Positions 21,336 through 34,279 are shown, counted from the stretch's first letter. The stretch is DNA of 64,000 bases from Metaphire vulgaris (GCA_018105865.1 CM030833.1:8635881-8699880); one strand, 5' to 3'. Numbers and translations: made by a program. Notes: generated by a model from the sequence alone, not told the origin.

Positions 21336-21776
21336 TATGGTTGCCAGATCTCCCGTATTTTACGGGAGCCTCCCGTATTTCAGCCACAGTCTCCCACCTC
21401 CCGGACGGATGCCATACGAGAGACCAAATCTCCCGTATTTGGCTAGGTTAATAGACTTAATTGACACGCAGCTTCAAATCGAAACAATACTACATTTCCG
21501 GCGTGATAAAACGTAAAATAAAAGTCATTAGTATAGTTTAATACAATATCAAACAAGATAACAGAGGCTCTGAGGCAGGCAGCAATGCCCCTCTGCTTCT
21601 TACTTACTTTAACGGCAGCCGCGCATATCCATGATGTCACGAGTTTCGTTTTCGCGTGACTCACGTTTTCAAATGTCGAATGTTTCTTATTTTGGCTGTT
21701 ATGGGAGCGTCCGAGTCCATCGCATTGTCTGTAACACTCTTTTTATTCGACATTTGTCGGACGTCTGGCAACCTTA
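21336..21776. mobile_element. Possible MITE with TAtGGTTGCCAGA termini
   Basis: The left end tatggttgccagatctcccg and right end (reverse complement taaggttgccagacgtccga) match at most positions. Four tctcccgtattt-like motifs cluster next to the left end (about 21348-21440). No convincing target-site duplication was seen. Confidence 0.45.
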
Positions 21777-22023
21777 CTCTGACTTCACACGGCTGCCCAA
21801 GTTGTTTCTTCAAAGTACTTTCGTGTTTGTTGCATTGCACACAATACGGGCTTAACTAACATGCATTCTAAAATTCCTGTCACAGAACTTTCAATAGATA
21901 TAGTTCTATAACTGTGGATCTAACTGTGGCATACTATTAAATGCAAGACTAGCCAAAACAGTCAAGAAGATAGAAAGACACGAAGACCGAATACTCGTGG
22001 TGACACTTGGGGCGGAGCCGGTG

Positions 22024-22032
22024 GATATAGTG

Positions 22033-22118
<86 letters not shown>

Positions 22119-22225
22119 CAGGACAATTTATATAGCGCTGTACGCATGGTTTAAAATCCAAAATCAAAAGCGCTTTGACACCGCTGACATGTCAATGAAG
22201 GTTAGAAGGTGGCGATGTTAAAATC
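22024..22225 (-). mobile_element. LINE 3' end with (ATT)n tail
   Basis: A 95-bp (ATT)n tract (about 22024-22118) is followed by acaatttatatagcgctgta, a typical complement of the AGCGCTATATAA motif next to LINE tails. The copy is short. Both ATT frames encode artefactual poly-N or poly-I. Confidence 0.6.
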
Positions 22226-23009
22226 CACTGTGATGATGAAAAGAACTTTGCTGCCGTGAAGAAGTCCGGTACAAAGTCCTTTAGAAGCGGTCCTTCAAGT
22301 AAAACTGTAGCCCCCTTGACATGCCGACGACGAGCGGAAGATGATGTTGAAAGTCCGCGAGTTGGTAGTAGGAGTTTCTCCGTACGGATATAAACACCGG
22401 AAAAGTTCCTGAAGAAGCGGTCTTCCGCAAGAAGATAGTTCCGTCGTCGAAATCGGCAAATCCGACGAAGATGGAAAATCCAGCGGAGTCCAGAAACGAC
22501 AGCCAACCGCAAATCCGCCGAATTTTCACGCAGCAGCCGATGCGGCTGACTTTGGCACACACCCGACGGACGGCGACTGACTTGAACTTCCAGGACGACG
22601 TGGAAAGGTAGAGACACGAAAAGGCATTGTAAAGGCACGAGACACGTCGGAACCGAAGAGCGAAACGCCATCCTCACGAAGATGAATGCTCGAGCGAAGC
22701 TTGGAACGACCGTCGATCATCGCATGGCGCTATAACAATAGCCAACATGGCGACGTCCTGCACAGGCGGAGAGGCTTCCGAAGCTCGACTCGAGGCTTCC
22801 GAAACGACGCGAAACAGTTGAGGACAGCCAAAACTCCTCAGAAAACCGACAGACTCGAAGAAATCCTCATCTCCGGCGCAAGATTCACGCACGGAGCGTC
22901 AGAAATTGCGTCGAACGACGACGAAACGTGGCATGCACAAACCGCATGCAAGGCAGCCATGGATAGGCGCCATAGCTTCTCATAGATTGTACAGGTATAC
23001 ATGCCAACA
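22226..23009. other. GC-rich unassigned stretch
   Basis: Higher GC than its surroundings, rich in CGA and GAAG, with overlapping open frames on both strands (for example - strand 22192-22677). None resembles a known protein. It may be a LINE UTR or other repeat. Confidence 0.4.
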
Positions 23010-23896
23010 TCCGACTGTCCAGAATGCCAGGATGCCCTCTCTCACCGTTGCTGTTCAATATATACACAGAAGAACTCATAAGAGAAGCATTTGAGAACAT
23101 AAAAGATGGAGTAGTGGTGGGTGGAAAAAGAATAAGGGACATAAGATTTGCTGATGACCAGGCAATTATGGCAAACACCAACCATGGATTGCAGAGGTTG
23201 ATGGAGTCTCTTAACGCAACATCTTAGGATTACGGAATGAAAATCAATTTAAAGAAGATGAAATGAAAATCAGCAGACACGGTGAAGAAATTCAAATAAT
23301 AATTTATGGAGTGGAAATAGAACCGGTAGAAAATTCTGCTATCTTAGAAGCCTGCTTAATACAAACCCCAAGTGCCATAAAGAAATAAGGAGAAGAATTG
23401 CCATGGGGAAGAAGTCTTTACGAACAGAAGAGAACTACTGAGAAGGAATTTTTACCGAAATCTGAAAAAAACGATTGGTCAAGTGACCAGTGACACGATG
23501 GATCAGAAACTTGGACTCTCAGAGAGGAAGACATAAAAAGATTAGAGGCATTCGAAATGTGGATCTGGCGAAGAATAGAAAAAAATTAGCTGGACGGAAA
23601 AAATAACAAAAGAAGAAGCTTGGAGAGGGTAGAAGAGAAGAAAAGCCTAATTATTCATACAAGACAAAAGAAGTGGATAGGTTATGTTCTGAGAGAAGAA
23701 TCAAACCTGCTAAGAGAAGTACTAGAAGGAAAGATGAATGGGAAACCACAGAAAGGGGCGACCAAGGACATCGATGCTAGAGTGGATGTTCGACACTACG
23801 GAAAAAACAAGTTTTCAGCCCTGAGGATAAAAGCTAAAGATAGAGAGGAGTGGCGACGCTGGAGTATGACTGTGAATCTCATATTGTTGCAATAAG
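23010..23896 (+). mobile_element. RTE-like LINE relic, RT palm to C-terminus
   Basis: Reads MPGCPLSPLLFNIYTEELI (23022-23078), then IRFADDQAIMANTNHGLQRL with the catalytic FADD box (about 23138-23200). After frame breaks, GSETWTLREEDIKRLEAFEM (about 23500-23560) follows, then the C-terminal KWIGYVLREESNLLREVLEG and REEWRRW blocks (to 23890). Stops and frameshifts make it inactive. Confidence 0.8.
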
Positions 23897-23974
23897 TTAG
23901 TTATCTGACTGAAGAGAAACACTAACAAGTATTTATTTGACAGTTTATTTATTCAACAAACAATTAACAGTTAA

Positions 23975-24150
23975 CTATACTTCACAATATATAGAGATGT
24001 AATGGAAAACCAGGAACTCAATTAAACTCGGATTCTTACCGCTTTGCTGCAGTACTTAAGACACTTAAGTACTTCACAATATATGAAGAGAGACGTGATG
24101 GAAATCCTAGGACTCAATTAAATTCGGATTCTTATCGCTTTGCTACAAAA
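23975..24150 (+). repeat. Direct tandem duplication (~90-bp unit, diverged)
   Basis: Two copies share acttcacaatatat, gagatgtaatgg/gagacgtgatgg, aggaactcaatta/ggactcaatta, cggattctta and cgctttgct. The junction contains the short palindrome agtacttaag-aca-cttaagtact (about 24052-24074). Confidence 0.7.
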
Positions 24151-24176
24151 AGTTTAGACTGATCACAGGGTGACAG

Positions 24177-24570
24177 AGTAAAGTAGTCAAATCTCGTGGC
24201 TGGCGCCTTGGAACAGCACAACAGTAGCCGCTTATTCTTAGTCACTCCGCCTCTTAAAATAGCCATAGGACAGGTATGAGATCAGTCAGGCAATAGTCAG
24301 CACCCGAAGGAAATTGAGGCTAGGTTGTTACATCTATGGAGGAAATGATTTTAAGATTTTAGGAGATAATACAGGAATCTTAGGAAATGGGGACTCATTT
24401 CATTGTTTTAAAGTGTCAAAGCGTGCGAAGCGAAGCTGGGATCGAGTTCCAAAGTTCAGGTGCATCGCATGAGAAGGAACGGTTGCAAAATTTTCAGGGA
24501 TGACTGATTCAGCGGGTGTGACAGAGCGTGATGAGATGACGAACGTGTGGCTCGATAAAGCTGAGGGGCT
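24177..24570 (-). mobile_element. LINE-A 3' end, internally deleted
   Basis: Carries the LINE-A landmarks caaatctcgtgg, gcgccttgg...cagcacaacagtag, aggttgttaca and gatgactgattcagcggg in order. The tail is eroded and small deletions remove parts of the UTR. Confidence 0.75.
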
Positions 24571-24587
24571 AATTAACTAAAAACTAA

Positions 24588-26780
24588 CTAAAAGTCACTC
24601 CTGTCCGTCGAGTTCGACGATGACAGGAGTGACCCACTGTGGGTCTGCATACGACTAAACAGACCAATCCTAGCAGTACATTGTTTGCTGCAAAAAGAAC
24701 ACATAAAATTATTCGCGAACAACACGGATGAGGAATTGTTGCGCTCCTTGCGCTCCTGACGTTTTCTTATTGCATCAGCAACTCGGGTGCTCTCCATGAG
24801 ACTGACCCCACTGCGAACAGTGTAGCGCCAGTGTAGGCGATCTTGTACTTGAAATTCCCAGTCATTGATGTTAGCAGTGCATGTTTTCAATATCTTCTTC
24901 AGCTGGTCTTTGTACCGCTTATATTGACCACCCTGGAAGCGATGACCGCCTTTTATTTCACTATAGAGCAAAATCTTTGGTAATCGTGAATTTCGCATGC
25001 GAACGACATGGCCAATCCATCGTAACCGTATTCTGGCGAGAGACGCTTCAATGCTGATGCTGTCAGCTCTCCTGAGGACTTCGGTGTTTGGAATTTTGTC
25101 AAACCAGCGAATGGACAGTAGTGACTTGACTACTTGACCAGTAAGATGTCTTATCTGGCGTGAAAGGCCTCCAAGGCTTTGATGTGTCGTTGGTATAGAG
25201 TCCAACACTCACTGCCGTATAATAACTGAGAACAGTTGCAGTATATACGCTTATTTTAATTTTCGGCTGTATTCCACGTACTTTCCAGAGGCGCTGGCGT
25301 AGAAACCCGAAACTGGAAGAGGCTTTGTGTAGCCTGGACAGAATTTCATGATCAAGCTGCGCTTTGTCATTTAAAACAGAGCCGAGGTATGAGAATTTTC
25401 TGATCTGCTTAATTTCATGATCATCAATTGTGATATGTAATTGTTGAGTTTATAACCGAGGAGGGGGTTGGTAGAGAACTTCCGTTTTTGAAGGATTAAT
25501 GGATAGACAAAAGTTTCTTGCTGCTGAGGTAATGCTATTGGAAATCTCCTGTAAATCAGCTTCGCTACAAGTAAAGAAAGCGCAGCCATCGGCATATAAC
25601 AGTTCTTGAACCAGCTCTTCCATAACTTTAGACTTTGCCTTCAATCTGCTTAGGTTGAACAATTCCATCTATGCGAAATCGGACATAGACACCCTTGGTT
25701 GAAGTTCTGGTGGTTTCTTGGATAACGGCTGCATTGAACAGGATGAATAATAGTGGGGCGAGCACACAGCCCTGCTTGACCACAAGTAGCTATTTCAAAA
25801 GCCTCAGAGAGACAGCCTTTAAACGATACTCCCCCAGCCATGCCGTCGTGAAGGTAACCCCCTCCTCCTCGGTTATAAACTCAACAATTACATATCACAA
25901 TTGATGATCATGAAATTAAGCAGATCAGAAAATTCTCATACCTCGGCTCTGTTTTAAATGACAAGGCGCAGCTTGACGATGGCGATGAAAGAAGGTGGAC
26001 AACCGAATTATGTAAAATAGCCCAGAGCATAGGACGATTTATAGAATCGAAAGCTTTTCTCAGATCGAAGAAAATTACAAATAGTGGTAGATGTTGTTCG
26101 CGGCATTTTCTTGCAATTGTCTGGCACAGAAAATCGCGTAACAAAGTGCTTCGATCTGGGCGAAAACCACTTTGTGACTCAGGTAGAATCCGATAGGCAA
26201 TATGTTCGGATAGCCGTTTTGCAAGGATTGAAGCAAGTATTTTTCCGGCAACCGACAGAAGCGAGAGAGATACCTCTGTAGTTATCACAAAGAGATCGAT
26301 CCCTTTGCGCTTGTAGATTGGTATTATTTGGGCATCTTTCAAATCAGATGGAAGTGTTGATTGCTGCCAGATTGCAGAGAACAGGGGTTGAAGTTTCCGA
26401 GATAGGGGTATGAGAGCGACTTTGAAAACTTCTGGCGGAAGACCATCTGGGCCAGCAGCCTTACCAGATTTAAGTCGTCTAATTGCACTAGTGATTTCAA
26501 ACAAATCTGGTGCAATATCCATGTTGACTGCTATAGGCAGCTGTGGTATATCATCTAGCGATTCTTGGCAGACAGTGGAGGGATTATTTAATAATGAAGA
26601 GAAATGTTCTTTCCAGCGTATAAGAACATCTTGTTGCTCAGTATATAAAGTTTTCTCATCTGCTGACCTTATGCATGTTGAGGATGTCGATTTTGGACCA
26701 TAAGGAGTTTTAAGGGCAGAATAGAGTTTTTTGCTGTCATTGGTGTCAGCAAAACTCTGCATTTCTTCTGCCAAAGCTTA
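24588..26780 (-). mobile_element. LINE-F copy with C-terminal zinc-finger-like end
   Basis: The - strand encodes RT finger sequences (LKSGKAAGPDGLPPEVFK, DLKDAQIIPIYKRKG, LLSVAGKILASILAKRLSEH, PESQSGFRPDRST, FVIFFDLRKAFDS), then a YADGCAFFTCS catalytic region (about 25600), INPSKTEVLYQPPPR, and a C-terminal domain with RLRWIGHVVRMRNSRLPKIL. It ends in a finger-like CSFCSKQ...TH. The D pair of the YADD box is changed to DG in this copy. Frames break around 25240-25470 and 25640-25900, and an inverted duplication disrupts the centre. This LINE type is common in animals. I do not assign a clade. Confidence 0.8.
25350..25978. repeat. Internal inverted duplication within LINE-F
   Basis: Bases about 25350-25470 recur as the reverse complement at about 25857-25978 with very few mismatches. 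Landmarks are gcgctttgtcatttaaaacaga / tctgttttaaatgacaaggcg, tgatcatcaattgtgatatg / catatcacaattgatgatca, and ttataaccgaggag / ctcctcggttataa. The spacer is about 385 bp of the same LINE. Confidence 0.85.
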
Positions 26781-26794
26781 CCACCATTTATTCT

Positions 26795-27020
26795 TCATAT
26801 GAGGGGTTAATAGTGATCTAAGGTAGACAGGTTCTGATGACTGAAGTGAGCTATATGTAGGTGTTATTATCTTATATTGGATAGATACGTTCTGTTATTT
26901 TAAGCCAATGTAATGGTTTTATGGGTAAAATATGGGATAATTTAGTTGACTTAATAATAGCGCGAGCATTTTGCATTTACTGCAATTTACTGATGGAGGT
27001 TTTGGGAAGGTTATAGCAGA
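26795..27020 (-). mobile_element. LINE-A coding fragment
   Basis: Matches 37035-37260 at the DNA level (gtagacaggttytgatgactgaagtgagctatatgta and following). That segment encodes the LINE-A polymerase thumb. It directly precedes the 5' side of LINE-F. Confidence 0.7.
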
Positions 27021-27600
27021 GGGATTTACATTTGGGCATCTTTCAAATCAGATGAGTGAGTAAGTGGTACTCGTTGCCAGCTGCTCTATCCGGCTTTCTT
27101 TTTTTATATCTCGATGTTTCGGTATTGGCATTCCATTGGAAGCTTTTTGGACGTGCCACAGCAAAGTTTTATTCAGCATACACATGTCACAATGCATACA
27201 AACAAAATCTCTATCCGTCTCGACCGCCGCTTCGGCCGCCATTATATAAAATCTGCAAAACATGATTTGATTAGTCGTTACAATTTTCTGCTCTTCCGTC
27301 GCGAGGCGCTTGTGTCACGACAGGGTTACCCACTCCGCTGTTTAATAACAGTCTTGAGGAAGTGGTGACGCAGGCTAGAACTATCCACATTTAGAATCGT
27401 TGGACTTTATTTAAAATTTTAAATTTTCGCTACTGCGCTGGAGAAATGTGTAATTTTGATCACCAATATTCTCTATTCAGGATTATACCGGTGTGTTCTC
27501 ATTTCGTTGGAATTTATTTTAGGTATATTTTAAGAATCTCTCTCTCTCTCTCGTCTCTCTCTCTCTCTCTCTCTCTCTCACACTCTCTCTCTCACTCTCG
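27021..27600. other. Unassigned stretch ending in a (CT)n microsatellite
   Basis: No gene recognised in 27021-27537. Bases 27538-27600 are a (CT)n tract with interruptions, followed at once by the RT-associated relic. Confidence 0.6.
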
Positions 27601-28800
27601 ATGCCTCGAATACCGCCGGTTCTAGGCATCTCACGGACCTGCCTAGACACGACGTCCTCACGCTACTTCGCTGTTCTATCAACTCACCACGAATGCCGTA
27701 CACCCTACGCTGCGCCCTGTGCGCGGAGCATACAACACTCGACCAATTCGACGAACTGCTTCGAACAGGTCCATCACAAGTCCTAAACCTGAATCTTTCA
27801 GCCGAACACTGTCCAGGCTACATTTCCCATCAGAGACGTAGGCTTGGGCATCCGGCTCAACCTCGCTAGCACTTCCTGCCTTTTTGGCTTTACTTGCAGG
27901 TACCGCCAGGCTCATTTGAGCGCCGCAATGACACGCTAGTCTTCAGAATGCAATGAACGCATTCGTCGCCGACTCGCCGGCGAAAACCTTCGAAAACAAT
28001 CAGCCTGGGATCGCCCATTGGTCGAGAGAGACATTCTCCACTTAAAATCCACCATCACCTCGCACTTCCATCAAGCCAGACTCAACGCCATCGCCACGGC
28101 GCATTCAGAAGATTAGTTGCTCTGTCTCCCCCATCACAGCCCTAGGCTTGAGACTTGACGATAAAGCAGTTCGGTTAGCGAGTGGCTTACGCCTGGGAGT
28201 TGACCTATGCGCACCGCACCTCTGCTGCTGTGGATCGCCCGTGACCTCCGATGGATCTCACGGCCTATCATGCCGACTGGGTCCGGGCCGAATAGCCAGA
28301 CACGCCGCTTTAAACGACATCATCTGGCGCGCGCTTTCCAGCTTTCCAAAGCTAGCATCCCTTCCAGAAAAGAACTGGCCTGATTGACTCTTTCTGATGG
28401 CAAACGTCCTGATGCCCAAACACTCATCCCGTGGGAGAAGGGAAAATGTCTAACTTGGGATGTAACAGTCATCGACATCCTGGCAAGCTCATACAGAGCC
28501 GTGGCTGCTAATTCTCCAGGCGGCCTATCGGAAATAGCTGCCACAAGAAAGATCGACAAGCATGTCAAATGCACTCCCGAACTATGCATTCGTGCCATTA
28601 GCGTTCGAAACGCTAGGCCTATAAACACAGACGGTCTAACTTTCATCAGGCGACTCGGCCATCTCATATCGCAGCTGTCAGGCGATCACAGAGAAACATC
28701 ATATTTACTGCAGTTGATTTCAGCGACAAATTCAACGCTTCATCGCTGTAGTTTTTCGTGGGTCGTTCTTGGAATTTCAAACGAATTCGGCATCATGCGG
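27601..28800 (+). mobile_element. C-terminal relic of a reverse-transcriptase-type retroelement protein
   Basis: The best part is 28148-28385: MRLDDKAVRLASGLRLGVDL, CAPHLCCCGSPVTSDGSHGL, then SCRLGPGRIARHAALNDIIW. After a frameshift it continues with DGKRPDAQTLIPWEKGKCLT, WDVTVIDILASSYRAV (about 28394-28500). The C.CG...G.HGLSC...GR..RH pattern, then DGKRPD..TL.PW and WD.TV.DT, is one I recall from the C-terminus of multicopy RT-encoding elements in marine invertebrates. Upstream (27601-28140) is more degenerate, with several stops. The element class is uncertain. Confidence 0.6.
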
Positions 28801-29576
28801 TGACGGCGTACGACTCGTTGTCGGTCACAGGGGTGTTGTCAGTAGTTGTTAAATGTCCAGTGAGAGAGAACGTCTATCGTTTTAAAGCTGATCGACGCAT
28901 GTTCGATTCGTTTATAAGTTTTCAGTTGACTTTGTGTACTGCTTGGCGTCTATTATTTTGTTGTAATAAGTAAGTAGAACATCCAGTTACGTTTACAATT
29001 TTTGGGTTGATAGAAAGTGACTATAATAACCCTCATTCATCAATTTCGATTCTCGATTCCAATGCTTTTAATTATTTACTTCTGGCGGTCTTATGTAAAT
29101 ATCTCGCGGCTGCGGATCAACATCTACCTATAGGCATAAGACGTTGCACAATGTCGAGAAAGCAACGGCCACAACGGCGAGGAGGGCTTTATGTATCAAT
29201 GGAGATATGACTTTAATGCATTACATAAGAACAACTATGTTTGAATCAATAGAACCAGAGGCTCAAGACAGTCCTGAATATAATCCCCCAAATCGTTTAA
29301 CTAATAGCCAGCTGTCATAAGCCAGTATTGCCAGCGGCAGTTCGGCAGCAATTTGTTAGGTGAAAATGCGTGCCACGTGCAAATCAGCGTTTTGCAACCC
29401 AACCCACCACAACTGCCTGGGTTACTAAATGCTCTCCATGCAGAAAACAAGTAAGCCTGCACAACGTCATCAGTAGTAAGCAGTCCATCGGGAACGATGA
29501 TGACTTCCAGAGTATTTATATGATAGGCTAATGTACAGTAGTTTTTGTTCGCTATATTTTGGCCTAATAATGTTTA
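28801..29576. other. Unassigned sequence
   Basis: No convincing gene. A short segment at about 29097-29130 (aaatatctcgcggctgcgga and following) resembles 30953-30985, hinting at a shared repeat. Confidence 0.4.
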
Positions 29577-30740
29577 ATGTGTTCGCTGGTGACTGATGAG
29601 TCCGATTTTAGATGAACAAATAACCAAAAACCACAGTCGGCACAAAGAAAACCGGCAGTGGTGAAAGATGCTGAGTTGAGGCGATTCTTCCGGTCTTGTC
29701 GTTTTCTTTCAGCATTGGAGATGCGTTTGTTGTTGAGATGCGTTTGTTTTCCATGATTGTAGGACCAGTATGGACAAGTTTGCGCCATTGTGTGCGGTCA
29801 CCAGCCACTGTCTCCCAATTGTTTGGATCAATGTTGCACTGCTTCATGGTGACCTTTATATCTTTTGAGCTGTCCGCATTTCTGTCGACGACCGGATAAA
29901 AGTTCGCCATACAAAAGAATTTTAGGAAGGCGACTGTCTTCCATGCGATAGAGATGCCCCGACCATCTAAGCCTCATTTTCGACAGTCCATTTTCGACAG
30001 TCCTCCACACTTACACAGTTAGCCTTTTTAGTACCTCCGTGTTAGGTACTCTGTCTTGCCAAAGAACTAAAAGAATGGAGCGTAGGCATCTTATATGAAA
30101 TGGCTCTAAGGTTCTAACGTGACGACGGTACAGGGTCCAACATTCACCCCCATAAAGTAGAACGCCAAGAACAGTGGCATTGTAGGCGTTAATTTTCGTC
30201 TACACTTGGATACCATGTACCTTCCATAATTGTGTTCGCAGACGTCCGAAGCTGACAGCAGCTTTCTGTATCCTGGTTTCTATCTCGTCGTCTAGCAGTG
30301 CAGTATCACTTAAAACAGAACCGAGGTATGGAAATTGTCTTACTTGCTTTATTTCCCGTTCGTCAATTATTATTTTTACTGGTTGTGTTGGACAATGGGG
30401 TGGTGGCTGATATAAGATTTCTGTTTTGGATAGGTTGATGTCACACCAAAGTTCTTTGCCGCAGAGACAAATCTGTTAGACATTGTTTGAAGTGCATCTG
30501 CATTGTAGGCAAAGTCGTCTGCATATAGCAGTTCCTGAATAAGTGCGATAAAGACTTTTGTCTTTGCTTTCAGACGACTAAGGTTGTAGAGTTTGCCATC
30601 AGTGCGGCATCTAATATACCGTAAATGCCCTCTGCTAAATCTTGGGTTGCCCCTCGAATGACTGCAGAGTAGAACAGTAGCAAAGGCGCTAGTACACACC
30701 CTTGTTTAACACCTGTCAAAAATTCAAATGCAACGTCATC
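29577..30740 (-). mobile_element. LINE-F, second copy
   Basis: Shares blocks with the 24588-26780 copy: NLSRLKAKTKV, ELLYADDFAY with an intact YADD box (about 30516-30545), RLRWSGHLYRMEDSRLPKIL (about 29900-29970) and a CADCGF...H-like C-terminus (about 29585-29640). Frames are broken and the N-terminal part is missing. Bases 30741-31040 beyond it are unassigned. Confidence 0.75.
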
Positions 30741-31040
30741 GATATTATTATTATGATCAACTTGATCATATCGATACCGTTACCGCGGTATTACCGTAGT
30801 TAATGTCCCCGTTCCCGGCCATGTAGCAAGGATGTCAGAAAACATCCAGCGAATGCTGCTCTTCACCTTGGATCCCGGATTAAAAGTGACCACAGAACTT
30901 CGGACTCTTAGAGCCGCATGCGATGGAGACCACCATTTACGTAACCGAAGCAAATATTTCGTGACTGCGGATTAACATCTACAGAGGAAAGTATTACAGT
31001 CAATTACAATTGCTACAGATAACATTTTGATCATTTTCAG

Positions 31041-32835
31041 AATTGGACAGTCTTCTTGGAAAGAACGACATATCACCTCGCGTGCCTTCCAATTTAACGG
31101 CTGCCTTTATTGACAATAAGGTTACGAACATTCGGGACAGAACAGCTGAAGCTGTATCAACGACTTACCACATTTACTCTCGTCTTTCCTCTGTCGGGTT
31201 TTTGCCGCCGACAATGGCAGAAGTCGATCGTTACCCAACAAGCAGTGCTCATCTGACTCACTCCCTATGTGGCTTCTTAAGGATGTGATACTCACGTTGA
31301 CTCCGTTTCTGACGGTCATAATGACTGCTTCCCTCATTAATGGCGAGTTTCCGTTGCCGTTTAAGCATGCCGTTACCTGCCCGCACCTTAAGCGGGCAGG
31401 CCTTGACCCCACCGACCTAGCCAGTTTCAGACCAATAGCCAACCTTCCATTCCTGTCGAAGCTGCTCGAGAGACTGGCGAACACGCAACTCATCAGGCAC
31501 CTGGCCTGTAACGGTCTCATGCCGCGTCATCAATCTGCCTACCGAGCGGGCCATTCCACTGAGACAGCCCTGCGCAGTATATTCAACGACATTGTTGTCG
31601 CGATTACCAATGGGAATCAGGCGCTTCTGTGACCTCCTTCTTTACCTCTCAGCGGCGTTCGACACCGTCGACCACTCTACCCTAATTTGCCGCCTCAAGC
31701 TATCCTTCGGGGGTAAAAGGCCAAGCGCTACTCTGGCTGTGTGACTAACTCTCCGAGAAGACGCAGTCTGTCACCTGGAAGGGTCGCACGTCAGTAAATG
31801 TCCTGTAGGCTGCGGAGTACCACAAGGGTCGACCCTAGGCCCACTCGTGTTTATCTTATACGACGCGGATGTGGGACGCATTGTCGACTCGCATGGGCTT
31901 GCCTGGCATGCTTATGCCGATGACGGGCAGGTGTACTCCTTCTACCCGCCCCTGGAGACGGACCATCTGCGATCTCGCCTACAAGACTGCATCCGAGAGA
32001 TAATGCAGTGGACAGCGACAAATTGCCTTGCTTTAAACACCAAAAAAACGGAACTGTTGTAGATTAACACCCCTCGAAGGGTCCACCAGACCAGTCTACC
32101 GAAGTGCGCCTCCTCGGTGTTCTCCTTGATGACTCACTATCGTTCGTTGGTCAAATGAATATCGTAACCCGTGCCCGTTATTTTCGGCTCCGATAGATTA
32201 GGGAGATTCGTCGTTACATCTCAACATCAGCTGCGAATACATTTAGTGCGTGCCCTGGTGTTATCTAGGTTGGATTAGTGTTATAGCCTCCTACTCGGCC
32301 TTCCCGACAATCAGCTGGACCGACGATCCTGAACGCCGACGGTCCTGACGGAACCGACGGTCCTGAACGCCGCGCCCGGATGATATTCGGTGCTAGGTGG
32401 CATGACCATGTTACCCCGTTATTGAGGGATAAGCTCCATTGGCTCAAGATCCCGGAGCGTATTGTTTTTAAACGCTGCTTGCTGACCTTCCGAGCCTTGT
32501 ATGACCCTTTCTGCCCGGAATATCTTTCGGCGTTGATACGCAGGCCGGTGATGACAGTCGCAAACAGCTTCGTTCTAGCAAACGATCTCACCTCTACGTC
32601 CCCCCTCCGTCCAAGACAGTGAAGCTTGGGGAAAGATCCGTGACTCGGGGTAATCCTCTTCTTTTGAACGCACTAACAGATTCAGTGACCATGACAACCA
32701 ACTTCGAGTCGCTCTTATCGAACCTTAGAACGCATTTATTTCGTATATCGTATGAGTGCCTTTTGTAAAACGCTCTTGCCTTTGGCCTTGGCCATGCTAT
32801 AGCGCTACATAAATTATAAAGTAGAATAGAATAGA
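31041..32835 (+). mobile_element. LINE-B copy with (TAGAA)n tail, heavily mutated
   Basis: Closely related to LINE-D. It begins around LDSLLGKNDISPR and continues through LTPFLTVIMTASLINGEFPL, SFRPIANLPFLSKLLERLAN, MPRHQSAYRAGHSTETAL (31518-31571), and after frameshifts WHAYADDGQVYSF (about 31900-31940), WTATNCLALNTKKTELL and LRDKLHWLKIPERIVFKRC. The 3' end is gccatgctatagcgctacataaattataaag plus (TAGAA)3. Many stops and shifts. Confidence 0.85.
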
Positions 32836-33699
32836 ATGAAGCTGCACGAGATCTTCACGAACTCATGATGATGATTCGCATGGAGTACAATAAAATCACA
32901 ATCCTAGGTCGTGAACTAAAATCTTTAAAAGTTCCACATGATTCTGTCATCGCGATTTCAATAGAATCGCAATTTGCCCATCACTGTAACAGAAGGCTAC
33001 AAGTCCCACTGTCATTTCACGAGCGCCTTGCCATCTGAATTTCTGAGTTAGTAGTGATACTTTCGCTTTATCTAATTTGCCACATAGTCGACGTCTGAGG
33101 TCAGGATCGCAGAGTAGGGACGTTCGGTTTTAAAATTCGGACCTGACCTGTAGTATAAGATCAGAAAACCAGTTATTGAGTGGGTAGTTTTCAGATTTTC
33201 CTTGATTTTCCGGACGCTGGCCTCACCGAATGTTTGGAGGCCCGTTGGCGAATTCTACAAATGTTGATTGACAAGTTCATGTGTAACATTACTTAGATTA
33301 ATGATATTGCAGCAGGCTAACTGGAGTAGATCGGTTCGGCATCAGTTGCCTAAGCCTTAGTCAACCCATGAACAGCGTGGCGTTGATTCCCTGGTGCCAT
33401 CACTACCATTTTGTGCCGATGATCTAACTCTACTGGGTCCGCCATAGGCTTATTTTGTCAAGAACTTTGGCAGTGATGGCTCGACTCGCCATGTCTCTGT
33501 CGACACAGGGCTCCTGGGTGTATTCATTTTCAGGAAATGGAGTCGGTCTGCTACATCTATATCTTGACGAGTCGTAGAGCTCCCCTATACGCCTTTCGGG
33601 AACATCATAGTCAGGGCTTGGCTTTGGGGCTAACTAGGATATAATCAATTGTAATATTCAGTCATTTGTTGTAAAAAATGAAACATAATTAATTTAAGG
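32836..33699. other. Unassigned intronic sequence
   Basis: No open frame with recognisable similarity and no repeat structure seen. Confidence 0.45.
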
Positions 33700-34060
33700 A
33701 TATCAATTACAGAGACCAAAATGAAATTTTTTAAACATTTTAATAACTTGCACAGCAAGAGCAAATTCTCTTCCTCTGAGTTGATATGTGTTGACTTACT
33801 CCAATCGTATTGTTTACCTATTATATTATATGCTACTAAAGCCAATTGCCCGAACAAGAGCACTTTAAATAACTTAGATCATCTAGTACAGCAGGCTGTA
33901 TGCAAAACCTTTGATGTACATGATAAAGCAATGATTGACTGTATTCGCGAAGTGCTTGGATTGCATTCAATACATGATACTGTAAAGAATCGTCAACACT
34001 CTTTTACATTTCGGTTCTCTAAGAAACCACTGTATTTTGTCAACTGTATAATAGTGAAGT
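33700..34060 (+). mobile_element. LINE C-terminal fragment
   Basis: Encodes LICVDLLQSYCLPIILYATK, then STLNNLDHLVQQAVCKTFDV. The KSYCLP.LLYA...LN..I..A..KIF pattern is the post-palm region of a LINE polymerase. The open frame runs 3721-type length of 118 codons (33721-34077), but no other domain is present. Confidence 0.6.
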
Positions 34061-34112
34061 GTGTAGTTGTTAGTTAGTGTTTGTTCTTATGTTGTCTGCG
34101 TTTGCGAATAAA

Positions 34113-34130
34113 GTTATATATATATGTCGT

Positions 34131-34204
<74 letters not shown>

Positions 34205-34244
34205 ATATATATATATATCGTGGATATATATATATATATCGTGG

Positions 34245-34279
<35 letters not shown>

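Noticed and set aside
21949..22221. Poly-asparagine / poly-isoleucine proteins at (ATT)n tracts (also 39445-39727)
   Set aside because: Artefacts of trinucleotide microsatellites that form LINE tails.
22192..22677. 161-codon arginine/serine-rich frame on the - strand
   Set aside because: GC-rich region with overlapping frames on both strands and no recognised domain.
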